Shown here piece after piece: positions 35,066 through 44,089 of a DNA stretch of 64,000 bases (positions are counted from its first letter, which is position 1; each line of letters opens with the position of its first letter). Under the pieces are notes generated by a model. The model was not told where the DNA came from and did not search any database. It saw nothing but the letters and a program-made list of their open reading frames with translations. A program made the position numbers and the translations under genes. The stretch is from Novosphingobium mathurense (lineage in GTDB: Bacteria > Pseudomonadota > Alphaproteobacteria > Sphingomonadales > Sphingomonadaceae), in the NCBI RefSeq assembly GCF_900168325.1, contig NZ_FVZE01000009.1, positions 1 to 64,000 on the forward strand, given 5' to 3'.

Positions 35066-35328
35066 TAATGATCCCGGGTCTCGTCATCAAACTGCGCGGC
35101 CTCGGAAGGTATACGTGCTGCGGCAACGGCGGCGCGGTCTTCTTCGGTGAAATCGCTGAGAGTCATGACCTCGCGATCGCGGCTCTTGAGCCGCAGATAC
35201 TCGGCATGCGACATAAGGACCAGACTGTCATGGCCGTGATGGGTGATGGTGAGCGGGGATTCGAGTGCTTGGCGGCTGATGCGGCCGAACGACTTCGAGG
35301 CTTCGACGGAACTGACAGAATGGTTCAT
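35065..35328 (-). CDS. Phd/YefM-like antitoxin
   Basis: An 87-residue type II antitoxin: N-terminal dimer/DNA-binding part (VSSVEASKSFGRISRQALES) followed by PLTITHHGHDSLVLMSHAEYLRL and an acidic C-terminal tail that would neutralise the toxin. The gene precedes and overlaps the toxin gene. A small inverted repeat lies just upstream at 35347-35360, a likely autoregulatory operator. Confidence 0.8.
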   Translation of the reverse strand: MNHSVSSVEASKSFGRISRQALESPLTITHHGHDSLVLMSHAEYLRLKSRDREVMTLSDFTEEDRAAVAAARIPSEAAQFDDETRDH

Positions 35329-35346
35329 AACGATTCTCCTGCACGG

Positions 35347-35360
35347 AAAATACGGATTTT
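35347..35360 (-). promoter_or_regulatory. Possible antitoxin operator
   Basis: AAAAT-ACGG-ATTTT, a perfect 5-bp inverted repeat, lies 18 nt before the antitoxin start and is flanked by TACGGA direct repeats. Phd/YefM proteins bind palindromes of this size upstream of their own gene. Confidence 0.4.
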
Positions 35361-35679
35361 ACGGAGAAAAAGCAAGGACTGGCTCCGAGGGAGATCGATC
35401 ACATGCAGAGACAGGCCGGCCTTTGGATCCGTGAGCCTTTCCTTATCATACTGGGCACCGGGTAAATTCCTGAAGCTCAGGGAACCAGAGGACACGGATT
35501 TCAGCGGGATTTTGGGTGTGATATTGCTTGGAGCGCGAACCTGTCATCGGGAAGCTGGGGTTTGAAGAATTCCCCGAAGGCCGGCATCTGCGATGCTGAC
35601 CTGAGCCCGGCAAACTGGTCCGATTTATGTGAGAATTTCCCGGTTAGGTTTGGCCAGTGCCAGCCAGGAGATTCGTGGC

Positions 35680-35946
35680 ATGAAGAAGTCCAGGTTCAGT
35701 GAGCAGCAGATCGCCTTCATACTGAAGCAGGCGGAGGACGGGACAACGGTCGAGGAGGTCTGCCGGAAGGCGGGGATCTCGATCCAGACGTATTACCGAT
35801 GGCGCAGCAAATACGGCGGACTGATGCCGTCGGAGATGAAGCGCCTGAAGCAGCTCGAGGAAGAGAACAGCCGGCTCAAACGCCTGGTGGCGAACCTCAG
35901 GCTCGACAAGGAAATGCTGCAGGACGTCATCAAGCGAAAAATGTAA
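35680..35946 (+). CDS. IS3-family transposase OrfA
   Basis: An 88-residue protein with a helix-turn-helix (FSEQQIAFILKQAEDG, VEEVCRKAGISIQTYYRW) and a leucine-zipper-like coiled coil (MKRLKQLEEENSRLKRLVANL). The start at 35680 is in the family position. It precedes a -1 slip to OrfB at its last codons. Confidence 0.85.
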   Translation: MKKSRFSEQQIAFILKQAEDGTTVEEVCRKAGISIQTYYRWRSKYGGLMPSEMKRLKQLEEENSRLKRLVANLRLDKEMLQDVIKRKM

Positions 35947-36779
35947 GGCCTGATCGGGCCCGTGAGTTGGTCGGCTACATGCAGGCCAGCTACGGTGTCT
36001 CCGAACGGCGGGCGTGCGATGTGTTCCCGACCAACAGGGCAACCGTTCGCTACAAGTCCCGCCGTCCCGATCAGGCCAGTCTCGAAATGCGGATCAAGGA
36101 CCTTGCCGCGACGCGGGTGCGCTATGGTTATCGGCGCATCCATGTCCTGCTGCGGAGGGAAGGATGGCGGGTCAACCACAAGAAGACCCGGCGGATTTAC
36201 CGGGAGCTGGGCCTGCAACTGCGCAACAAGACACCCAAGCGCAAGGTGAAGGCCAAGCTGCGCGAGGACAGGGTTCCGGCAACTGCGCCCAATGAATGCT
36301 GGTCGATGGACTTCCTGTCCGACCAGTTGTTCGATGGGCGCAAGATCCGGGTGTTGTCGATCGTCGATAACTACACCCGACTGTCACCGGCACTCGATGT
36401 CCGCTTCAGTTACCGGGGGAGCGACGTCGTCGAAACCCTCGAGCGGATCGCGATCCAGTATGGTCGGCCGCAGCGCATCAGGGTCGATCAGGGACCCGAG
36501 TTCATCTCGAAGGATCTCGACCTGTGGGCTTACCAGCACGATGTCGTGCTCGACTTCAGCAGGCCTGGCAAACCTACCGACAACGCGTTCGCTGAATCAT
36601 TCAACGGCCGGATCAGGGCGGAGTGTCTCAATGCCAACTGGTTCTTGAGCTTGGCGGATGCCCGGCATAAATGTGAAGCTTGGCGGCACGATTACAACAA
36701 TGTCCGCCCTCATAGCTCCCTTGGCAACCAAACCCCAGTGGAGCGTGCTTTTGCATCAGGGCAGGCTAGCCTGCCCTGA
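35937..36779 (+). CDS. IS3-family transposase OrfB (DDE domain, made by -1 frameshift)
   Basis: The frame continues OrfA after a -1 slip on AAAAA at 35937-35941 and encodes about 280 residues: an HTH_21 region (VSERRACDVFPTNRATVRYK), then the rve core with Asp in WSMDFLSDQLFDG, Asp in RVDQGPEF and Glu in FAESFNGRIRAECLN, and the NNVRPHSSLG signature. All three catalytic residues are present. It has no good start codon of its own, consistent with an OrfAB fusion. Confidence 0.85.
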   Translation, partial: KNVRPDRARELVGYMQASYGVSERRACDVFPTNRATVRYKSRRPDQASLEMRIKDLAATRVRYGYRRIHVLLRREGWRVNHKKTRRIYRELGLQLRNKTPKRKVKAKLREDRVPATAPNECWSMDFLSDQLFDGRKIRVLSIVDNYTRLSPALDVRFSYRGSDVVETLERIAIQYGRPQRIRVDQGPEFISKDLDLWAYQHDVVLDFSRPGKPTDNAFAESFNGRIRAECLNANWFLSLADARHKCEAWRHDYNNVRPHSSLGNQTPVERAFASGQASLP

Positions 36780-37037
36780 TGCAAAAAGAGCCGGTCTTTC
36801 TCGCAATGGCCGGACCAGAAAAGGGGCCAGGCTCAGTGATTACATTCCAACTCACCGAAAGCGGACTTATTTTGGGGTTGCATTTCCATCGCCCAATTCG
36901 AGGCAGTTTGGACTGAACGGTATGTCCGGCTTCATCCGGATCTTGGATAATTGGATCATACCGGGATGCAGCAACCTCCCGATCAGGCGAACCGTCCAAG
37001 CGTTGCCTTTGAGACCGGTTTTACCGGGTAAAGGCAT

Positions 37038-37158
37038 TTGGACGACGCTGTGGATAATCAGACCAATATTTCTCCCTCGTTTGCAGAGTTGCTGCGCGTA
37101 TTTGCGCGCATCGGCTGTCTGAGTTTCGGCGGTCCGGCAGGGCAGATCGCCTTGAGGT
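37038..37158 (+). pseudogene. chrA: Chromate transporter ChrA, N-terminal fragment
   Basis: The first 40 codons (MDDAVDNQTNISPSFAELLRV, FARIGCLSFGGPAGQIALR) match the N terminus of ChrA, including the characteristic SFGGPAGQIA. After about 37158 the frame continues into unrelated sequence and stops, so only the N terminus remains. It would have been an inner-membrane chromate efflux transporter. The breakpoint adjoins other mobile-looking sequence. Confidence 0.65.
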
Positions 37159-37485
37159 CGCGTCCGTCAATGTGGTGTAAAAATGGGTGTGGCCAGCGGG
37201 CTGCATTTTCAGGCGGCCTTGGGTGTAATCTGTAGCGGTTGCATCTCCTCGTTCATTGTAACCGCTGATCCTACCCCACGTATCCGTGTACTGCACTGAG
37301 GACTAAATCCGCACGAGACGATGAGGAAATCGGCAGCCCTTCCGGCGTAACCCCCGTTTCCTGCTTACTCCGAGGGCGGGCCATCTTCACCGCACGAACA
37401 TACGGTCTAGTGGCTATTCACTGATCGGGTGGGCAAGCCTAAAGTAATAGCCTCGGTAAATCGCCTCATCATACTTCCTATTCCG
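37159..37485. other. Mosaic stretch without intact genes
   Basis: About 330 nt between the chrA break and the LysR gene. A minus-strand frame here carries GRLKMQPAGHTHFYTTLTDA, which looks like degraded transposon sequence but is not assignable. No complete element end was identified. Confidence 0.35.
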
Positions 37486-38388
37486 TCATAGCGCTTCGGC
37501 TTCGGCTTCGAAAAGTCCAATTAGCCAACGAAGCCCTGTGTCACTTTGTCGCAGCTTGTGCCACTGCATCACCTCCCGAACGACCGGTCCCTCAATTGGC
37601 AGAGGGTGCGTCTTGATCGGGTAGGTTGCCGAGAACAACTGGGCGTGCCGACGGTGCATGGTGGCCACGCGGTTCGTGCCGACGACCGCCGCAGGCAACG
37701 CAGAAAAGCTCGGGACCCTCAGGGCTATGTCTCGTTCTACACCGCGTGTATCGAAGTGCATCTCGGTTATCGTCGGCATTTGCTCCTGTCCGAATACGGC
37801 GACGGCGTGACGTGCCGACAAGAATTCCTCGCGCGATATCCCCTCCGCGAATTCTCCCTTGTTCCAGCAGATAACCGAATCCTCATCGGAAAAAAGCACC
37901 TGGCTCGGGTGATCATCGATCATGTAATTGGAGACGGTCACCATCACGTCGACATCCCCTTCCAGGAATTGGCGGATGCGTTGCGGTCCGGGCGGACTCA
38001 CATCAAATGCGGCGTGGGGTGAAAGAACTTCTGCCTTTGCCAGGACCTTGGAAACGAGGACATCATAGGCATAGTCTGATGCCACAATCCTGAACCGGCG
38101 TTGCGATGAGGACGGATCGTAATCATCTGTGTGCGTGATGCGGAACCGGACCAGGTTGAGCATTTCCTTGATTGCGGGGGCCAGTTCCTGCCCCTTGGCG
38201 GTCGGCATCATCTTGCGGCCGATCTGGACCAGCAGCTCGTCCCCGAAATAGTCCCGCAGCCGTGAAAGTGCGGCGCTGACCGAAGGCTGGCTGAGATTCA
38301 GCCGCCGCGCGGCCTCGGTCACGCTCAATGTATCGAGCAGGACATCGAGCGCGACGAGCAGATTCAGATCAAGTCTCTCGAAACGCAC
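37486..38388 (-). CDS. LysR-family transcriptional regulator (NodD-like)
   Basis: A 300-residue LysR protein with the N-terminal winged helix (FERLDLNLLVALDVLL, SVTEAARRLNLSQPSVSAAL, SRLRDYFGDELLVQIGRKM) and an effector domain of NodD/NahR style. It is divergent from the catabolic operon whose first gene starts at 38505, so it is most probably its activator. Two inverted repeats with T-N11-A character lie in the 116-nt gap. The inducer would be the substrate or an intermediate of that pathway. Confidence 0.92.
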   Translation of the reverse strand: MRFERLDLNLLVALDVLLDTLSVTEAARRLNLSQPSVSAALSRLRDYFGDELLVQIGRKMMPTAKGQELAPAIKEMLNLVRFRITHTDDYDPSSSQRRFRIVASDYAYDVLVSKVLAKAEVLSPHAAFDVSPPGPQRIRQFLEGDVDVMVTVSNYMIDDHPSQVLFSDEDSVICWNKGEFAEGISREEFLSARHAVAVFGQEQMPTITEMHFDTRGVERDIALRVPSFSALPAAVVGTNRVATMHRRHAQLFSATYPIKTHPLPIEGPVVREVMQWHKLRQSDTGLRWLIGLFEAEAEAL

Positions 38389-38401
38389 TGCAGTACCAAT
38401 C

Positions 38402-38449
38402 CATAGGCTTTGTCTATGCCATCTATTTTATCAATTCATTTTCCTGAAT
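38402..38449. promoter_or_regulatory. Candidate LysR boxes in the divergent promoter
   Basis: CATAG-N7-CTATG at 38402-38418, with a T-N11-A core, and ATTCA-N6-TGAAT at 38434-38449 lie between the LysR gene and the TonB receptor gene. The layout fits a regulator binding an upstream recognition site and a second activation site. Confidence 0.5.
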
Positions 38450-38504
38450 CAACTGGGTCTGCGAAAGAAAGCGCAGAAGCCAAGGCTCTCGCAAAGGCGG
38501 AGCC

Positions 38505-41012
38505 ATGCGTAAGGGGAGAGGAATCTTGAAGCGAGCGTTGTTCATCGCCACCGTTGCCTACGCGGCGCTGGCCGCAAGCAAAGTCCAGGCTCAAGATGCG
38601 GGCCAGACTGCCCAGGCCGCAGAGGAGCACCCGGAAGGGATCGGTGAAATCATCGTCACCGCGCAGCGCAAGGAACAGAGCCTGCAGAAGACCGGCGTCG
38701 CGATCGACGCGGTCAGCGCCAATGCCCTTGTTTCACAGGGTGTTACCAACGCTGCTGACCTGACTCGCGCAGTGCCTGCCATTTCGATCACCAACGGCGG
38801 TGGACAGGTCACGTCAATTTTCCTGCGCGGGGTCGGCAACATTACCAACAACGCCTATTTCGACGCGGCAATTTCGCCGAACTATGACGGGGTCGTACTC
38901 GGCCGCCCGACTGGCGCATTCTCGTCAGCATTCTATGATATTGCACGAGTTGAAGTGCTCAAGGGTCCGCAAGGAATTCTCTACGGTCGAAACGCCACCG
39001 GCGGCGCGATCAACATCATTCCGAACCGCCCCAAGCTCGCCGACCGCGCGATGGGCTTCTCGCTTGCCTATGGCAACTATGACGCGATCGACGTGCAGGG
39101 TTATCTCAACCTTCCGGTCACCGAAAACAGCGCACTGCGCCTTGCGGCTGTGCGGCAGAAGCACGACGGCTACAATCGCGACGGATCCGACGATCAGGAC
39201 CGCTGGGGTGTCCGCGGGCAGTTCCTGATCGAGCCGACCGACAATCTCAGCCTGCGGGTGGCGGGTGACTACACCAAGGTCGAGGGAGTCGGGGCCGGCG
39301 GCAGCTATACAGGCAAGCTCAGCGGGATCGTGCTCACGCCCGCGACGTTCGACGAATACGAAGGCCTCAACACGGCTGCGGCCAACACCTATCGCCAGAC
39401 ACAGCTGGCCGCGCCCGGGTTTGGCTTTCTGCAGCCGATGAAGCAGCAGCAGTCGATCGACTATACCTATTGGGGTGTCCACGCCGAAGCGAAACTGACG
39501 ACCGGGATCGGCGAGTTCACCCTCATCCCGGCATATCGCAACACCAAGGGCGGTTCGGTTTTCTATGGCCCAGCATTTGCCGGGGCACTGAACAACGAGG
39601 AATACGGCCAATTCAGCACGGAACTGCGGCTGGCTGGCAAGACCGGTATGCTCGATTACGTGCTCGGCGGCTTCTATTTCGACGAAAAAATCCAAGGTAA
39701 CAACAGCTTCAACCAGGAATTCGTTCTGCCATTGCAGGACTACAAGGCGAACACGACCAGCTGGGCCGCCTTTGGTCAGCTGACCGCCAATCTGACCGAT
39801 CGCTTCCGCCTGATTGGAGGGTTGCGCTATACCGACGACAAGAAGACGATGGATGGCAACCAGGCGGCTTTCGTCGTGCTGTGCGGTGCCGCCGATGGGA
39901 TCCCGAACACGCCGGGCACCACACCATCTTCATTCGCGGTTGGCTGTGCTGGCGCGCCAGGGGGCAGGACCAACCTACCGCACTTCCCGAGCCTTTTGCA
40001 GCCGCAGGACGCTTACAACTTCCTGGTCAGCAACGGTTACATCTCGGGCACCACGCCCTATGCGGCCGGAACCCAGGTTTACCCCGTGATCGGCTACACT
40101 GCGCCTCCGGGTCAGGGCTCGGTCGTGCGCAAGACCGAGCTGGCCGTCAATGACAGCCGGAGCTTCAACCGCGTCACCTGGCGCGCGGCAGCAGAATTCG
40201 ACGTGACGCCGCAGAACCTGCTCTATGCCTCGGTCGAAACCGGTTATCGAGCAGGTGGCCTGCAGATCGGCGGCAGCCGCCCGGACTACAACCCAGAATA
40301 CATCACCGCCTATACCGTCGGATCGAAGAATCGCTTCTTCGACAACCGTCTGCAGGTCAACCTCGAAGCATTCTACTGGAAATACCGTGACCAGCAGATA
40401 ACTTACTTCAGCTTCAGCCCGAATTCCGGGACGGTTTCGAACACGAACGAGAACGTGGGGCGCTCAACGATCAAGGGCTTCGACATCGACGTGGTGGCCA
40501 AGCCGACCCGGACCACGACCGTGTCGGCCAAGGTCCAGTATCTCGACACCCGTTACCAGGGACTGATCCTGCAGACTCTTGCCCCGCGCGACAATTTCAA
40601 CTGCCCGCGCACGGTGACGAGCAACAACACGCCCACCGGACCGGTCATTCAGTTCGACTGCTCGGGTAGGCCGCTGCTCCAGTCGCCGAAGTGGACGCTC
40701 AACCTGGGTGCAGAACAGATCGTGCATCTGGGCGGCAATCTCGAACTGGTGGGAACCGTCAACACCGCGTGGCGCGACAATGCCTGGACCAACTTCAACT
40801 ATCTCGATTTCATGCAGGTGCCGGCCTACTGGTCGACCAGCGCGACCGTGGCCCTGCGCGACAACGACGGTAGCTGGTCTTTGAGCGCATACGTCACCAA
40901 CATCGAGAACAACCGGCACCTGTTCCAGGGACAGGCTTCTCCGTTGGGTTTCGCCATCAACAACTACACTGCACCGCGGACCTACGGCCTGCGTCTCTCC
41001 GCTGACTTCTAA
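38505..41012 (+). CDS. TonB-dependent receptor, first gene of the catabolic operon
   Basis: An 835-residue outer-membrane receptor: signal peptide (LKRALFIATVAYAALAAS), TonB-box-like EIIVTAQRK, plug domain with LKGPQGILYGRNATGGAINI, and a beta-barrel ending YGLRLSADF with a terminal Phe. It probably imports the operon's aromatic substrate using TonB energy. ATG at 38505 is given; a TTG at 38526 preceded by GAGAGG directly starts the signal peptide and is equally plausible. It is divergent from the LysR gene and 23 nt before the dioxygenase. Confidence 0.95.
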   Translation: MRKGRGILKRALFIATVAYAALAASKVQAQDAGQTAQAAEEHPEGIGEIIVTAQRKEQSLQKTGVAIDAVSANALVSQGVTNAADLTRAVPAISITNGGGQVTSIFLRGVGNITNNAYFDAAISPNYDGVVLGRPTGAFSSAFYDIARVEVLKGPQGILYGRNATGGAINIIPNRPKLADRAMGFSLAYGNYDAIDVQGYLNLPVTENSALRLAAVRQKHDGYNRDGSDDQDRWGVRGQFLIEPTDNLSLRVAGDYTKVEGVGAGGSYTGKLSGIVLTPATFDEYEGLNTAAANTYRQTQLAAPGFGFLQPMKQQQSIDYTYWGVHAEAKLTTGIGEFTLIPAYRNTKGGSVFYGPAFAGALNNEEYGQFSTELRLAGKTGMLDYVLGGFYFDEKIQGNNSFNQEFVLPLQDYKANTTSWAAFGQLTANLTDRFRLIGGLRYTDDKKTMDGNQAAFVVLCGAADGIPNTPGTTPSSFAVGCAGAPGGRTNLPHFPSLLQPQDAYNFLVSNGYISGTTPYAAGTQVYPVIGYTAPPGQGSVVRKTELAVNDSRSFNRVTWRAAAEFDVTPQNLLYASVETGYRAGGLQIGGSRPDYNPEYITAYTVGSKNRFFDNRLQVNLEAFYWKYRDQQITYFSFSPNSGTVSNTNENVGRSTIKGFDIDVVAKPTRTTTVSAKVQYLDTRYQGLILQTLAPRDNFNCPRTVTSNNTPTGPVIQFDCSGRPLLQSPKWTLNLGAEQIVHLGGNLELVGTVNTAWRDNAWTNFNYLDFMQVPAYWSTSATVALRDNDGSWSLSAYVTNIENNRHLFQGQASPLGFAINNYTAPRTYGLRLSADF

Positions 41013-41035
41013 GCTGCGCCAGAAAGGCTCAAAAC

Positions 41036-41968
41036 ATGCGTCTCAAGGGACTTCATCACGTTCGCTTTCAGGTTCGAGACCTCGACTTGCAGGAACGGTT
41101 CTGCGCCGATTTCGGCCTGGTCACGGCCGAACGCACAGACGAGCGTCTGGTCATGCGCACGCGCGGCGGGGACGAATGCGCCTACGTCGCGGTCAAAGGG
41201 GACAGCGACAAGTTCCTCGGCATGGCATTCGAGGTAGAGGACACCGCCTATCTCGAGGAAGCGGTTACCCGGCTCGGTGCGAGTGCTCCGACCGATCTCG
41301 CCTTGCCCGGGGGCGGCAAGGCGGTGACCTTCGCTGATCCGTTTGGCAACGAGGTCACATTGATCCATGGGGCGTCGCGCCGCGCACCTGAGGAATTCTA
41401 TCCCGAACTGGTCCATAACACCCCGTTCGAGAAGAATCGCTTCGGCCGCAACCAGACCTCGCGGGAAGTCGGGCCGGCCAAGCTCTGGCGGATCGGCCAC
41501 ATGGCGCTGTTCGTCAAGAGCTTCGCAGAAGCCCATGCCTGGTATACCGAAAATCTTGGGATGATCGGCAGTGACATCTACCACATCCCGGGCCAACCCC
41601 AGGTCAAGATCGTCGGCTTTCTCCGGCTCGATCGCGGCGACGAATATGTCGATCACCACGTTCTGGCGTTGATGCAGGATGAGCGCGGCGGGTGCCACCA
41701 CATCTCGTTCGAAACCCAGGACTTCGAGGCCCAGCAACGGACCCACCGCTACCTTGGCAAGCAGGCCTACGAACCGATCTGGGGCGTGGGCCGCCACCCG
41801 CACGGCAGTCATGTGTTCGACGTCTGGCGGGCGCCCGATGGTGCCCGGTTCGAAACTTTCTCGGACACCGACCTGTTCCGGATCGAGGACGGCACCAAAG
41901 TCCACGACATTTCGACGATCGACATGGATGTCTGGTCCGAAGACGAACCCACTCGCTACTTCGTCTGA
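41036..41968 (+). CDS. Type I extradiol ring-cleavage dioxygenase (VOC fold)
   Basis: A 310-residue two-domain vicinal-oxygen-chelate protein similar to BphC/catechol 2,3-dioxygenase. The C-terminal domain has the Fe(II) ligands His155 (RIGHMALFV), His221 (GGCHHISFE) and Glu273 (ARFETFS), and GVGRHPHGSHVFD with the conserved catalytic His254. It would open a catecholic ring by meta-cleavage. It directly follows the receptor and precedes an FAH-type hydrolase, the usual next step of meta-cleavage. The exact ring substrate is unknown. Confidence 0.85.
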   Translation: MRLKGLHHVRFQVRDLDLQERFCADFGLVTAERTDERLVMRTRGGDECAYVAVKGDSDKFLGMAFEVEDTAYLEEAVTRLGASAPTDLALPGGGKAVTFADPFGNEVTLIHGASRRAPEEFYPELVHNTPFEKNRFGRNQTSREVGPAKLWRIGHMALFVKSFAEAHAWYTENLGMIGSDIYHIPGQPQVKIVGFLRLDRGDEYVDHHVLALMQDERGGCHHISFETQDFEAQQRTHRYLGKQAYEPIWGVGRHPHGSHVFDVWRAPDGARFETFSDTDLFRIEDGTKVHDISTIDMDVWSEDEPTRYFV

Positions 41969-41989
41969 CCGTTATTGCAGGACCTCAAC

Positions 41990-43024
41990 ATGACCGAATT
42001 TAACTCCGCTACCGGGCTTGCAACAGGCTCATTCGGGATCGGCACCTATGGCGTCGCGGGGGGCAAGGCCTTTCCGGGCCTCGTACTCCCCGACGGCACC
42101 GTGCTCGACCTCTCGTCGCGTTGGTACGACACCCATGCGATCTTCGACGATTGGGAGCGCGCCTTCGAAGATCTGGTCGATCTCGCAGCGCGCCGCGAAG
42201 GCCCGAGCCACGAATTCGCTGCGCTCCACGCCTATCCGTGCGTCTCGCATCCCAACATGCTGTTTGCCGGGTCGAACTACCGTCAGCACGTCGCCGAGAT
42301 GATGACGCACAACAAGTTCAATCAACAAAACCGCAAGTCCGGTGAGAGCGACGAGGAATTCTTCCAGCGCAACCTCGCCGAGGTCGATCGCCGCGCTCGC
42401 GAGGGCATGCCGTTCTTCTGGACCGGGCTTCACTCGTCACTTTGCGGCGCGAACGACGACATCCCACTGCCGTTGATCGGCGAGCACCCGGATTGGGAAA
42501 TGGAACTGGGTGTGATCGTCGGCAAAACGGGCCGTTACGTGAAGCCGGAAGAGGCGAATGACCTGATCGCCGGCTATGTCGCGATTAACGACATCGGAAC
42601 GGTCGACGAGTTCCGCCGCACCGACGTCCGCTTCCAATACGACTGGATCAGCAAGCACCAGCCCAATTTCAAGGTGCTGGGGCCGTTCATCGTGCCCAAG
42701 CAGTTCGTGAAGTTTGAGGACATCCGGATCGAGCTCAAACTCAGCGGTCAGGTCATGCAGGACTGGCCGGTGACCGATATGATCTTCAAGCCCGAACAGA
42801 TCCTGTCCTACGCCTCCGAGCGCATTCGCCTCGCTCCAGGCGACCTGCTATCGACCGGCTCGCCTCCGGGCAACGGTGCGTTTCATGGCAACCGCTGGAT
42901 GCGGCCCGGCGACGTGATGGAAGCTGAGCTGACCTTCCTCGGCCGCCAGCGCAACAATATTGTCGCCGAGGAAACCGGCGGTCGCACATGGACCTACGGA
43001 CCTCTGCCGGTAAAGGACGCCTGA
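41990..43024 (+). CDS. Fumarylacetoacetate hydrolase (FAH) family protein
   Basis: A 344-residue FAH-superfamily enzyme; members hydrate, hydrolyse or decarboxylate ring-cleavage products. It has MLFAGSNYRQHVAEM, GEHPDWEMELGVIVGKTG with the metal-binding E-x-E pair, YVAINDIGTVDEF and LLSTGSPPGNGAF. The ATG at 41990 is chosen over a TTG at 41975, with AGGA upstream. It is the second enzyme after the extradiol dioxygenase, so it may act on the muconate-type product. A second FAH protein closes the operon. Confidence 0.88.
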   Translation: MTEFNSATGLATGSFGIGTYGVAGGKAFPGLVLPDGTVLDLSSRWYDTHAIFDDWERAFEDLVDLAARREGPSHEFAALHAYPCVSHPNMLFAGSNYRQHVAEMMTHNKFNQQNRKSGESDEEFFQRNLAEVDRRAREGMPFFWTGLHSSLCGANDDIPLPLIGEHPDWEMELGVIVGKTGRYVKPEEANDLIAGYVAINDIGTVDEFRRTDVRFQYDWISKHQPNFKVLGPFIVPKQFVKFEDIRIELKLSGQVMQDWPVTDMIFKPEQILSYASERIRLAPGDLLSTGSPPGNGAFHGNRWMRPGDVMEAELTFLGRQRNNIVAEETGGRTWTYGPLPVKDA

Positions 43025-43033
43025 GGTTTCACC

Positions 43034-44089
43034 ATGGGAACAGGTCACAATCATTCTGCCCATCAGCCGATTGTGGTGCGCCAGCGCGGCAAGCACCTCG
43101 TCGTCGACATCCACGCTCACCTCAACGTGGTAGCGGCAGAAGAGGCGGTCCGGCAGGCCATTCCAGACCTGCCGCGCGGCCTGCCATTCTCCTGCCCGGC
43201 ATCCGACGCCGTTAACGGGCGAATGTTTGCGCAGATCGGCTCGCGGCTGAACGGGGTGGCCGAGCGGATCGAGGATATGGATCGACTCGGGGTGGATGTT
43301 CAGTCGCTCAGCCCCAATCCCGGGCAGTATTACTATTTCGCGCCGCCCGAGCTTGGTCGTGAGCTTGCCCGGACCATTAACGACGGCATCGCCGAGGCTG
43401 TGGCAGCCGTACCGGATCGTCTGGTCGGGCTTGGCACGGTCCCGCTGCAGGACGTGGACTTGGCAATCACGGAAATGCGCCGGGTCGTGCACGACTGCGG
43501 AATGCGCGGGATCGAAATCGGGACTAACGTCGGCGGGCGCGACTTTTCGGACCCCGCCTTCCGTCCGTTTTTCGCTGCTGCCGAGGAACTCGGCATCCTG
43601 CTGTTCATGCACCCTCTGGGCTTCACCCAGGGCGAGCGGCTGTCAGATCACTACCTGAACAACCTGATCGGCAACCCGCTTGAGTCAACGATTGCACTCA
43701 GCCATCTGATCTTTGGCGGCGTATTGGACTCCCATCCGGGCCTGAAGCTTTGCGTCGCCCACGGCGGCGGATACGTGCCTGCCTACAGCGGACGGATGGA
43801 TCACGCCTTCCGCGCCCGCGAAGATTGTCGCCAGCTCATCGCGCGCGAACCGTCCAGCTATCTCAAGCAGATCTGGTTCGACTCGCTGGTGTTCGACCGT
43901 GGGCAGCTCAATCACCTGATCGCCACCTATGGTGCGGACCACGTATGCCTTGGCAGTGATTATCCATTTGACATGGCCGAGCCGGACCCGGTGGGATTTG
44001 TGAGCCAGCTCGATAACGATAAACGGGCGCGCGTGCTCGGCCTGAACGCTGCCGAACTGCTGAGCCTGACAACCGGAGAGGACAATTGA
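43034..44089 (+). CDS. ACMSD-type amidohydrolase/decarboxylase
   Basis: A 351-residue TIM-barrel amidohydrolase (amidohydrolase-2) resembling aminocarboxymuconate-semialdehyde decarboxylase. Metal ligands: His27 and His29 (VVDIHAHLN), His in LLFMHPLGF, His in LCVAHGGGY and Asp in CLGSDYPFDMAE. Family members decarboxylate aromatic acids or carboxymuconate semialdehydes, or hydrolyse lactones. It lies 9 nt after the FAH gene and its stop overlaps the next start (TGATG), so the operon is tightly coupled. The substrate is unknown. Confidence 0.85.
   Translation: MGTGHNHSAHQPIVVRQRGKHLVVDIHAHLNVVAAEEAVRQAIPDLPRGLPFSCPASDAVNGRMFAQIGSRLNGVAERIEDMDRLGVDVQSLSPNPGQYYYFAPPELGRELARTINDGIAEAVAAVPDRLVGLGTVPLQDVDLAITEMRRVVHDCGMRGIEIGTNVGGRDFSDPAFRPFFAAAEELGILLFMHPLGFTQGERLSDHYLNNLIGNPLESTIALSHLIFGGVLDSHPGLKLCVAHGGGYVPAYSGRMDHAFRAREDCRQLIAREPSSYLKQIWFDSLVFDRGQLNHLIATYGADHVCLGSDYPFDMAEPDPVGFVSQLDNDKRARVLGLNAAELLSLTTGEDN

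Larger units (their letters stand above)
35602..36835 (+). mobile_element. IS3-family insertion sequence (IS407/IS51-like)
   Basis: An element of about 1.23 kb. The left end begins TGAGCCCGGC...CTGGTCCG (35602) and the right end carries the inverse CGGACCAG...GCCAGGCTCA (to 36835), giving imperfect inverted repeats. It carries overlapping orfA and orfB with a frameshift site. Intact reading frames suggest it may be active. It separates the toxin-antitoxin pair from a chrA remnant. Confidence 0.8.

Noticed and set aside
36836..37037. Possible gene to the right of the IS3 element
   Set aside because: Frames here are short, overlap the IS end and have no motif or ribosome-binding site.
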